A stretch of DNA of 57,618 nucleotides from an uncultured Muribaculaceae bacterium. Lineage in GTDB: Bacteria; Bacteroidota; Bacteroidia; Bacteroidales; Muribaculaceae. Numbering within the stretch: position 1 is the first letter of the stretch; each line of letters starts with the position of its first letter. The translations under genes were made by a program, and so were the position numbers. Positions 33,278-40,128 of the stretch are shown piece after piece. The notes under the pieces were generated by a model. That model saw nothing but the letters and a program-made list of their open reading frames with translations, was not told where the DNA came from and ran no database searches. The stretch lies in NCBI GenBank assembly GCA_945931475.1, contig CAMEPD010000003.1:1-57618 (forward strand), in the 5' to 3' direction.

Positions 33278-33796
33278 TCAGTTTGTAATTAGTTTCAAAT
33301 CAGCAATATAGTTATTTTCGTCGAGCCAGTCGACCCATCCGGCCACCACCATCGTCGGCGACGAGGTGAGCAGCATATCAGCCACCACACGTTCGATGGT
33401 CGCGTCATCGCGCTCGGGCAGGATGTAGAAGGCTGTTTCGCCGTAAATTTTGTGGCGGATAGCAATCTCACCGGTGACGATATTCGCCAGTGTGTAGACA
33501 AATAGCGCCGGGCTCGGGAAATAGTTGTCGTTCAGGGTAATAGTGCGTTGGTAGTTGCGGTCGGTAACGAGTGAACCGCTGCGGTTGAACAGCACTACCG
33601 CGGCGTTCTCCTTCTGCTCGGGCGGAATGTCGCGCAGCAGGAATTCTGCGGCGAGGAATCCGAGCTTCGAGAGGCTGTCCATCTTGAAAAACTTCGGATA
33701 GTCGCCAATATGCGCGCGGTAAATCTCAGCGAGTGAGCCGGTAGCGACAATAGCGCGGTCGAGCTTTACACCTTCCGGGGTTATGGTGACATTCAT
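33278..33796 (-). CDS. half-length ketosynthase-like protein
   Basis: A 172-residue protein resembling the N-terminal half of a thiolase-fold ketosynthase: MDSLSKLGFLAAEFLLRDIP, AAVVLFNRSGSLVTDRNYQ and YFPSPALFVYTLANIVTGEI align with the same strand-helix order as the chain-length factor (compare CLSPTLFMQSTHNTISSLIA). The segment after the expected nucleophile position (KIYGETAFYILPE) has no Cys, and no His motifs follow. Start codon overlaps the stop of the upstream ketosynthase by 4 bases, so it is not a frameshifted remnant but a coupled gene. I recall similar short proteins in Bacteroidetes flexirubin-type clusters. It may be a scaffold partner of a full ketosynthase. Confidence 0.7.
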   Translation of the reverse strand: MNVTITPEGVKLDRAIVATGSLAEIYRAHIGDYPKFFKMDSLSKLGFLAAEFLLRDIPPEQKENAAVVLFNRSGSLVTDRNYQRTITLNDNYFPSPALFVYTLANIVTGEIAIRHKIYGETAFYILPERDDATIERVVADMLLTSSPTMVVAGWVDWLDENNYIADLKLITN

Positions 33797-34929
33797 CGGT
33801 CACCCCCTTTCCGGTAAGCGATTCCGGCGTTGGAGCCGCCGAAACCCGACAGAATTTTGAAGAATGCTCGGCGGTCGGTGGGGCGCACATCGGCCGAGAC
33901 GTTAAGCCGATGCGATGTGCCTTGGCTCGCGAAGCCACGGGTCGGGAGCACAATTCCATTATCGACGGCGTGCATCGACAGGATGGTTTCGATGATACCG
34001 GCGGCGCCGAGAGTGTGGCCGTAGAATCCCTTTAGGGCGTTTACCGGTGTGGCGGCGAGTCCGGCGCGGTCGAGTGCGATCGATTCCATTTCGTCGTTGT
34101 AGAGCGTGGCGGTGCCGTGGGCGTTGACAAAAGCCAGCCGATCGGCGGGGAGCGCGGCGAGCAGGTCGCGGAGTACGCGGTAGGAGCCTTCGCCTGTTCG
34201 CGACGGTCCGGAGATGTGGTTTGCGTCGTTGTGGTTCGAGCAGGCCACGAACTGCCAGGTGCTTTGGTCGGCGTCGCTGTCGTCGCAGCGCTCCAGAATG
34301 ATGGTTCCGGCGGCCTCGCCGAGGTTGAGGCCGCATCGTTCCGCGTCGTAGGGGCGGCACGGTTCGGGGCTTAACGCCTTGAACGACTGGAAGCCCGACA
34401 CTATGAAGCGCGACAGCACGTCGGCGCCGACAATCACGGCATATCGGAATCGGCCTCCCAAGAGTGCGCGTACTCCGGCAATCTGGGCGCAGACGCCTGA
34501 TATGCAGGCATTGGAAGTCACCAGCGAGTTGCTGCAGCCGAAGTATCCGGCTATGCGTCGGGCCGATTCGCCGATGTACGCCTCCGGAGCCATAAGGTCG
34601 CGGCTGATGGCATCGACATTCCCTTTGGTTGTGGATATGACAAAAATCACATCTTCGGCCGCGGGGTCGATGCCGCTCTGCGCGACAGCCTTCGCCGCCG
34701 ACGCGATGCAGAGCCTTTCGAAAAAGCTGAATCCGCCGTCATTGGCTTGTGTATCAGCTATCTCCGGCACCATATCCCGGTCGAAAACCGAGCCGCAGAA
34801 ATCCTCCGGGAGCCCGAACAGCCCCCGGCGTACGCGCAGCTGAGACTCGCCTCGCAGGATAGCCTGCAAGTTTTCGCCGGTGGTGAGCCCAAGCGGCGAC
34901 ATGATATTGTCGGCAATAACACGAATCAT
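33793..34929 (-). CDS. beta-ketoacyl synthase, divergent, coupled to the half-ketosynthase
   Basis: A 378-residue condensing enzyme. Catalytic residues are present: TSNACISGVCAQIAG (Cys), NAHGTATLYND and YGHTLGAAGIIETIL. The N-terminus is short and atypical (MIRVIADNIMSPLGLTTGEN), lacking the usual VVITGMG strand sequence, so it starts directly in the first core strand. It overlaps both neighbours by 4 bases. Being encoded next to the half-ketosynthase suggests a second heteromeric condensing unit, perhaps for the first extension of the aromatic starter. Substrate choice is inferred only. Confidence 0.88.
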   Translation of the reverse strand: MIRVIADNIMSPLGLTTGENLQAILRGESQLRVRRGLFGLPEDFCGSVFDRDMVPEIADTQANDGGFSFFERLCIASAAKAVAQSGIDPAAEDVIFVISTTKGNVDAISRDLMAPEAYIGESARRIAGYFGCSNSLVTSNACISGVCAQIAGVRALLGGRFRYAVIVGADVLSRFIVSGFQSFKALSPEPCRPYDAERCGLNLGEAAGTIILERCDDSDADQSTWQFVACSNHNDANHISGPSRTGEGSYRVLRDLLAALPADRLAFVNAHGTATLYNDEMESIALDRAGLAATPVNALKGFYGHTLGAAGIIETILSMHAVDNGIVLPTRGFASQGTSHRLNVSADVRPTDRRAFFKILSGFGGSNAGIAYRKGGDR

Positions 34930-35354
34930 AGCATCTCGTCAACCCCCCATTTCGCCTTCCATTCGCGGTAAAACGGGGGATTTTCCCATATCAGGTGATA
35001 GTCTTTATCCATGAAAACCTGCACAGAGCGTCCGGTAGCCACCGTCGAGCCGTCGCTCACGTCGATAATCTCGTAGTCGAAGACAATTTTGGCGGCTTCG
35101 GTAGGGATGTACGTGATGCGGATTACAGGCTTCATGCCATAAACCAACGGCCTCTTATACTTGAAGTTAAGTTCGACCAGCGGCGCGTAGAAGCCGTTGG
35201 AGAAAATGGTCATGTATCCCAGTCCGTATTTGCTGCCGAACGCCTCGCGTGCGTCCTCGAAGTAGAGGGCGTACGAGCCGTGCCATACCACGTTCATCGA
35301 GTCTACCTCGCTGAAGCGTATATCGAGCTGTTTTTCAGCGGTGAGTTTTTCCAT
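34926..35354 (-). CDS. 4HBT-family acyl-CoA/ACP thioesterase
   Basis: A 142-residue hotdog thioesterase. The family active-site block is RFSEVDSMNVVWHGSYALYF with the catalytic Asp, followed by EDAREAFGSKYGLGY. I chose the start at 35354 (MEKLTAEKQLDIRF), 5 bases after the upstream stop; the longer frame overlaps the dehydratase gene. Aryl polyene clusters encode such a thioesterase (ApeK), which may hydrolyse stalled or finished chains from the ACP. It overlaps the ketosynthase gene by 4 bases. Confidence 0.87.
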   Translation of the reverse strand: MEKLTAEKQLDIRFSEVDSMNVVWHGSYALYFEDAREAFGSKYGLGYMTIFSNGFYAPLVELNFKYKRPLVYGMKPVIRITYIPTEAAKIVFDYEIIDVSDGSTVATGRSVQVFMDKDYHLIWENPPFYREWKAKWGVDEML

Positions 35355-35359
35355 TTTCG

Positions 35360-35803
35360 TCAATTTCCAGTCAGTGGGAGAGGATCGCTCAGGGCGATTT
35401 TCATTTCGCAACGGGCTATGAGGTCGTTACCGGCCTTTACGGTGGCGGTGACCAGGGTCATGTCGAACACCTCGTCGACGGTTACCACCGATGTCTCGAG
35501 CACTTCGCCCACGTGCGGCAAGCGGAGGAATTCGAGGTGACGGATGGCGCCGATAAGCCCCATGCGTATGCTTTTTTTCAGAATATATTTGTTGTAGTAC
35601 CCGATGGAGGCAGCGCAGGTCTGTGCTATATTTTCGGTGATTCCGTAGACCGTCATGCAGCCGTTTTCGACAAAAATGTTGGTGTCGGACACCGGAGTGC
35701 GGGTCACGGCAAGTTCACGGTCGAAGTGCGTCAGGCAGCCGACCATAACGAACGGCTCCTGCTGAGGCAGGAGTTCATGAATGTCTATGTCACTGATTTC
35801 CAT
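35360..35803 (-). CDS. ApeP-like hotdog dehydratase
   Basis: A 147-residue hotdog protein related to 3-hydroxyacyl-ACP dehydratases. It opens with the FabZ-type segment IHELLPQQEPFVMVGCLTHF, then FVENGCMTVYGITENIAQTC, where the active-site acidic residue is expected, and closes with a beta strand FDMTLVTATVKAGNDLIARC. The start at 35803 (MEISDIDIHELL) overlaps the acyltransferase gene by 14 bases; the upstream extension of the frame is not likely translated. It is the second dehydratase of the operon; aryl polyene clusters commonly have two (ApeI and ApeP) acting together as a heterodimer. Confidence 0.83.
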   Translation of the reverse strand: MEISDIDIHELLPQQEPFVMVGCLTHFDRELAVTRTPVSDTNIFVENGCMTVYGITENIAQTCAASIGYYNKYILKKSIRMGLIGAIRHLEFLRLPHVGEVLETSVVTVDEVFDMTLVTATVKAGNDLIARCEMKIALSDPLPLTGN

Positions 35804-36695
35804 CGGAATCCCAGAAATTATAATAGTTAAACCATTGAGTGGGGTAGAGGCGAACCACCTCCTCGAGTTGCCGCACATATTCACGGGCGAGGGCCTCGGC
35901 GCGCTTTCGCCCGGGAGTGCCCTCGGGCACATTGACCTCGTTGACGATGATTCGGTAGCTGCCGGCTCCGCTCTTCATCACGCATACAAACAGCACCGGC
36001 ACCTCCTTCATCGCGGCGATGACGAACGGTCCCTGCGGGAACTGAGCCGGGCGCCCTAAAAAGTCGAAAGTGAACGACTTTTGCGAACCGAAAATGCGGT
36101 CGGCCGCCATCGAGAGGATTTCGCCGTTATCGAGCGCGCGGTTGATGGTGAACAGGTGCGACATATCGGGCTGCATCGTTATCATGCGGATGTTGTTGCC
36201 GCTGAACAGGCGCTCACGGTTGGCCATCACGCTCTCCTTTTCGCCGCCGAAAATCAGGGCGTTGAAGCGCTTTGTCTCAGCCACCAACGAGTAGCCGGCA
36301 ATCTCGTACCCCCCTATGTGTGAGCTCAATTGGATGAAGCCGCCGGGCTTTTCGGCCAGGGAGGCGAATTTCTCGTAGCCGGTGATGTCCATGCGGAATT
36401 TCCGGCCGGCGTACATCGCGAACTTGTCGATGATGATACGGGCGAATGCGCAGTGGTTGGCGTAGGTGAGCCATGCGGAGCGCCAGCGTCCGTTCATGAG
36501 CCCGCGCCGGTAGATGCGGTAAATTGCCTTGGCCGCACGGCCGTTGACCAGCATGGTGGGCGGAATCACGAACAGGGTGGCGAATGCATACATCAGACGC
36601 ACGTCAGTCACCCTGAGCAACCTGATTAACCATCGGTGCATCAGACCGTTGCCGTAGGTCGTGCCCGACCATTTGCCGTGATTCAGCTTCTCCAC
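35790..36695 (-). CDS. LpxL-like acyltransferase of the polyene cluster
   Basis: A 301-residue member of the LpxL/HtrB superfamily, membrane-associated (RLMYAFATLFVIPPTMLVNG near the N-terminus). The HX4E catalytic motif is in IQLSSHIGGYEIAGYSL around residue 140; further blocks are MAADRIFGSQKSFTFDFLG and QFPQGPFVIAAMKEVPVLFV. It differs from the lipid A enzyme at 5945. A related acyltransferase (ApeD) occurs in aryl polyene clusters. It likely transfers an acyl or polyenoyl chain from ACP to a lipid. It starts 9 bases behind the upstream ACP gene. Confidence 0.85.
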   Translation of the reverse strand: MEKLNHGKWSGTTYGNGLMHRWLIRLLRVTDVRLMYAFATLFVIPPTMLVNGRAAKAIYRIYRRGLMNGRWRSAWLTYANHCAFARIIIDKFAMYAGRKFRMDITGYEKFASLAEKPGGFIQLSSHIGGYEIAGYSLVAETKRFNALIFGGEKESVMANRERLFSGNNIRMITMQPDMSHLFTINRALDNGEILSMAADRIFGSQKSFTFDFLGRPAQFPQGPFVIAAMKEVPVLFVCVMKSGAGSYRIIVNEVNVPEGTPGRKRAEALAREYVRQLEEVVRLYPTQWFNYYNFWDSDGNQ

Positions 36696-36704
36696 AGGGC
36701 GACG

Positions 36705-36950
36705 TCAGGCGTTGACTTTGCGTTCGATATAGTCGCAGAAATCCGAGAGGGTGAGCACTCCGGCCATCTCTTCGGGCTTGATTTTGAAGCCGAAATTCTT
36801 CTCGACGATAACGATAATGTCGACGAAATCGAGGCTGTCGATGCCGATGTCCTCCTTGAGGCGGGCGTCGGGGGCGATATTCTCTTCGTCGACCTCGAGG
36901 TCATCGATGAGGAATGCCTTTACTTTTTCTTCTATTTCTTTACGTTCCAT
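36705..36950 (-). CDS. acyl carrier protein (polyene cluster, copy 1)
   Basis: An 81-residue acidic carrier with the phosphopantetheine Ser in LKEDIGIDSLDFVDIIVIVE. Sequence is distinct from both AcpP and the second cluster carrier; the run VDIIVIVEKNFGFKI is typical of carriers in aryl polyene clusters. It lies 18 bases after the methyltransferase gene and 9 before the acyltransferase. Confidence 0.94.
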   Translation of the reverse strand: MERKEIEEKVKAFLIDDLEVDEENIAPDARLKEDIGIDSLDFVDIIVIVEKNFGFKIKPEEMAGVLTLSDFCDYIERKVNA

Positions 36951-36968
36951 ATATTAATGTTTTGTTAT

Positions 36969-38078
36969 TTACTCTTGGGGGTCGGCGAGGGAGCAGACCA
37001 TGATGGAGTGGCCCCAACCGAGGAAGTCATGGATAATGTCGACTTTCAAGCCGGCCTCTTCGACAAGCCGTCGGAGGTCATCGGAGTGATACATCTTGCT
37101 GTTTCCGTTGGCTATCGCCGTGAAATACAGGCTCGTGAGGGTGAGACAGAGGGCCGCCGTCTCGTATCGCTGGCGGTCCCAGAGGGTTTCTATGATGTAG
37201 AGGCGCGAACCGGCGTCCATCACGCGGGCGGCGCGGCGCAGGATGCTCACAATTTCGTCGGGCGAGAAGCAGTCGAGGAACTGGCTCATCCACACGGCGT
37301 CAAAACGGCGCCCGGCAGGCATTTCGGCCTGTGGGTCGAGAAGGTTTATGCTCAGTCCGTCGATGCGGTCGGCACCCGGTCGCCCGGCGATGTTGGCCTT
37401 CATCATCGCAATCTGCTGGGGCAGGTCGAGGATTGTGACGCGTACGTCCCGGTCATAGTCCACGCAACGAAGGGCCCAGCGGCCGGTGTTGCCGCCGACG
37501 TCGAGCAGTGTCCGCGGCCGGTCGGCGAACACCACCTTAAGAGCCTGGTCGAACGAACAGTCGGAGTAGAAATGGTCAAAGCCGAACCAGCTTTTCTGTG
37601 CCTGCTCGGGGAGCTGCGAAAGTCCTTCGTAGACCGTGGGCCATTGGCCGAAGACCTTCAGCCCTTCGGGCTTGCCGTTGAGGAGCGACTCCTCGAGGTT
37701 GAACCATCCGAGATAATTCACATCGTGGTTGAAGTCGATGTTCACGCGGGTCGAGGCGTCGTTGATGAGGAACCATCCGGTTTTCGACAGGGTGAAGCGG
37801 TCGGTGGAGGGGTCGACCAGTACGATTCCTATGCTGAGCGATGCCTCAAGCAGGCATTTGGCAGCGTATTCCGATAGGTTGGCCTTGATTGCTACCTGAC
37901 TGATAGTTAATCCGTTATCGCTGTCGCGCAGCATATCGAGGATGCCGCGTTTCAGCATTATACGGGCCACCTGGAAAATCACGGGGCCGAAGGCTATGTA
38001 CTGCGCCTGTCTCTGCGCTTCGCGGGCCGAAAGCTGTTCGCGGCTGTAGCGTTTGTCCAGGTCGGGAAAAAGGTTCAT
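36969..38078 (-). CDS. SAM-dependent O-methyltransferase
   Basis: A 369-residue methyltransferase with a winged-helix dimerisation domain (about 30-120, LTISQVAIKANLSEYAAKCL) and a class I SAM-binding domain from about 180 (TLLDVGGNTGRWALRCVDYD, VTILDLPQQIAMMKANI). WMSQFLDCFSPDEIVSILRR lies where plant and bacterial O-methyltransferases bind substrate; the usual catalytic His is not obvious. It probably methylates a phenolic or carboxyl oxygen of the pigment; C-methylation of the ring is an alternative. Overlaps nothing; gaps of 10 and 18 bases to its neighbours. Confidence 0.85.
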   Translation of the reverse strand: MNLFPDLDKRYSREQLSAREAQRQAQYIAFGPVIFQVARIMLKRGILDMLRDSDNGLTISQVAIKANLSEYAAKCLLEASLSIGIVLVDPSTDRFTLSKTGWFLINDASTRVNIDFNHDVNYLGWFNLEESLLNGKPEGLKVFGQWPTVYEGLSQLPEQAQKSWFGFDHFYSDCSFDQALKVVFADRPRTLLDVGGNTGRWALRCVDYDRDVRVTILDLPQQIAMMKANIAGRPGADRIDGLSINLLDPQAEMPAGRRFDAVWMSQFLDCFSPDEIVSILRRAARVMDAGSRLYIIETLWDRQRYETAALCLTLTSLYFTAIANGNSKMYHSDDLRRLVEEAGLKVDIIHDFLGWGHSIMVCSLADPQE

Positions 38079-38088
38079 TCAGAGTGAG

Positions 38089-39315
38089 TTAGTCGGTTAT
38101 TTTCTTGATTACGAGGGCGCTGTTTGTACCCCCGAATCCGAAGGAGTTCGACAGCACGAGGTCGACGGGCATATCCACCGTTTGACGGGCGATATTGAGT
38201 TTAGCCGCTTCATCCGACGGCTCGTCGAGATTGATGTTCGGCGCTACGAAGTTGTGCTTCATCATGATGATGCTGTAAACAATCTCGCTTGCCCCCGCCA
38301 TCCAGCATTCGTGGCCGGTCATTGACTTTGTGGAGCTTATGAGGGCCTTTGTGCCGGCGAACAGTCGGTCGAGGGCGATGGCTTCGAATCGGTCGCCTTG
38401 CGGCGTTGATGTGGCGTGGGCGTTGATGTAGTCTATATCGGCGGGTGTGACGCCGGCATCCTCCATGGCGCGGCTCATGGCTATCACCGAACCCTCGTCG
38501 CTGGGCTGCGAGATTCCGCCGCCGTTCGACGAGAATCCGTAGCCCACAACCTCGGCTAAAATATTGGCGCCGCGGGCCTTGGCATGCTCATACTCCTCGA
38601 GAACGAGTGCTGCCGCGCCGCCGCTGGGAATCAGGCCGTCGCGGTTCTTGTCGAAGGGGCGCGAAGCTTTGGTGGGCTCGTCCATGCGCATCGAGAAGGC
38701 GTTGAGCGCGTCGAATGTCGCCATGGAATAGTAGTTGGTCTCCTGAGCGCCGCCGGCCAGAACCATGTCCTGAAGTCCTTGCTTGATAAGCATATAACCC
38801 AGACCGATGGAGTGCGAACCGCTGGCACAGGCCGCGCTGACGGTGAAGTTCACTCCGCGCAGGCCGAAGATGGTGCTCAGGTTCATGTTGACCGTGGAGT
38901 TCATCGACTGGAAGATGAGCGCCGACCCGAGCAGCGCCGAGTCGTGCTTTTCGTTCATGATTTGGGCGGCTTCGATTACCGGCTTGGCCGACGAGTCGTT
39001 GCCGAAGATGATACCAACCTCGTTTTCACGGAGATACTCCGGGGTGACGGCAGCCTCGTCGAACGCCTCCCTGGCGGCCATATAGGCGTATTGCGCTTCC
39101 TCCGGGAGCCCTACGCGTTGGCGACGGTCGAGCACACCCTTGAGTTTCGGTGTCGTGACTATGCCGGTGAGGCCCGACTGATAGCCGTATTCGAGGCGCG
39201 CCTGCTCCACACCGATGCCCGAGCGGCCATGGTAGAGCGAGTCGCGAACCTCCTCCTTATTTTTTCCGATGCATGACCAGATGCCCATGCCGGTTATGAC
39301 TACGCGTCTATTCAT
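38089..39315 (-). CDS. beta-ketoacyl synthase (FabF-like) of the polyene cluster
   Basis: A 408-residue condensing enzyme beginning MNRRVVITGMGIWSCIGKNK. The triad is complete: FTVSAACASGSHSIGLGYM (Cys), NAHATSTPQGD and MTGHECWMAGASEIVYSI. It resembles ApeR/ApeO-type ketosynthases more than FabF, for instance by the Trp after the second His motif. It is the first condensing enzyme in transcription order and lies behind an 87-base gap containing a tandem repeat. Confidence 0.9.
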   Translation of the reverse strand: MNRRVVITGMGIWSCIGKNKEEVRDSLYHGRSGIGVEQARLEYGYQSGLTGIVTTPKLKGVLDRRQRVGLPEEAQYAYMAAREAFDEAAVTPEYLRENEVGIIFGNDSSAKPVIEAAQIMNEKHDSALLGSALIFQSMNSTVNMNLSTIFGLRGVNFTVSAACASGSHSIGLGYMLIKQGLQDMVLAGGAQETNYYSMATFDALNAFSMRMDEPTKASRPFDKNRDGLIPSGGAAALVLEEYEHAKARGANILAEVVGYGFSSNGGGISQPSDEGSVIAMSRAMEDAGVTPADIDYINAHATSTPQGDRFEAIALDRLFAGTKALISSTKSMTGHECWMAGASEIVYSIIMMKHNFVAPNINLDEPSDEAAKLNIARQTVDMPVDLVLSNSFGFGGTNSALVIKKITD

Positions 39316-39346
39316 TGTGCTGTATTTCTGAATTATCGGAGTAATC

Positions 39347-39392
39347 TGATTTATCAGATTTATCGGGAATGATTTATCAGATTTATCGGGAT
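39347..39392. repeat. two perfect tandem copies of a 23-bp unit inside the operon
   Basis: Two copies of a 23-bp unit (39347-39369 and 39370-39392; the copies differ only in the last base) lie in the 87-base gap between fabG and the first ketosynthase gene. Each unit contains the palindrome CTGATTTATCAG-like core (TGATTTATCA). On the coding strand it reads as repeated GATAAATC. Copy number could change by slippage and alter leader length. Confidence 0.85.
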
Positions 39393-39402
39393 TATGTGGC
39401 GG

Positions 39403-40128
39403 TCAGTAGAGGCCGCCGTTTATCGAAATTGTCTCTCCGGTGATGTATGCCGCGTCGTCCGAGGCCAGGAATGCCACCAGTGCGGCTACCTCTTCGGGAT
39501 CCCCGAAACGGCCGGCGGGAACGAGTTTGCGGAGCGTGTTCTCGTCGAGGTCATGCGTCATGTCGGAACGGATGAACCCCGGGGCCACTGCGTTGACCGT
39601 AACCTTGCGTGGGGCAACCTCCTGGGCAAGGGCCTTGGTTGCGCCGATAAGGGCCGCTTTGGCCGCCGAATAGTTGGCCTGCCCGGGCATCCCCTTGAGC
39701 CCCGACAGGGAGGCGATGTTGATAATCCGGCCGAAGCGCTTGGTGAGCATCCCCTTGAGCACGCGGCGCGTCACGTAGAAGAAGCCGTTTAGCGTCGTGT
39801 CGATTACCCGGTGCCATTCGTCGGTCTGCATGAAAATCATGAGGTTGTCGCGACGGATGCCGGCGTTGTTGACCAGCACGGTGATGCGGTCGTCGGGGTG
39901 GGCGTCCTCCCAGGCCTCGAGCGCGCTGTCGACGGCGGCCTCGTCGGCCACGTCGAAGGGGAGGAGGCAGACCGTGCCCCCTTCGGCGGCGATGGCGTCG
40001 GCTGTGGCGCGGGCCGCTTCGGCGTTCGAGCGGTAGTTGACGATGACACCGAGGCCGGCGGCTGCCAGACGGCGTGCGATGGCGGCTCCGATGCCACGCG
40101 AACCTCCGGTTACTAACGCGTAATTCAT
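39403..40128 (-). CDS. fabG: 3-oxoacyl-ACP reductase (FabG-like) of the polyene cluster
   Basis: A 241-residue short-chain dehydrogenase. The NADP-binding motif is VTGGSRGIGAAIARRLAAAG near the N-terminus, NNAG follows, and the Ser-Tyr-Lys triad lies in ASLSGLKGMPGQANYSAAKA. It reduces 3-ketoacyl-ACP to 3-hydroxyacyl-ACP, the step before dehydration; the aryl polyene counterpart is ApeQ. Its start overlaps the lyase stop by one base (TAATG), so it is strongly coupled to it. Confidence 0.92.
   Translation of the reverse strand: MNYALVTGGSRGIGAAIARRLAAAGLGVIVNYRSNAEAARATADAIAAEGGTVCLLPFDVADEAAVDSALEAWEDAHPDDRITVLVNNAGIRRDNLMIFMQTDEWHRVIDTTLNGFFYVTRRVLKGMLTKRFGRIINIASLSGLKGMPGQANYSAAKAALIGATKALAQEVAPRKVTVNAVAPGFIRSDMTHDLDENTLRKLVPAGRFGDPEEVAALVAFLASDDAAYITGETISINGGLY

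Noticed and set aside
33278..34929. A frameshifted single ketosynthase gene
   Set aside because: The ketosynthase at 33793-34929 already has its full triad and length, and the half-length frame has its own start codon with a regular 4-base overlap.
36636..37877. Plus-strand open frame of 413 codons
   Set aside because: Antisense to an ACP and a methyltransferase with clear motifs.
39347..39392. CRISPR-like array
   Set aside because: Only two adjoining copies without spacers; no cas genes in the window.
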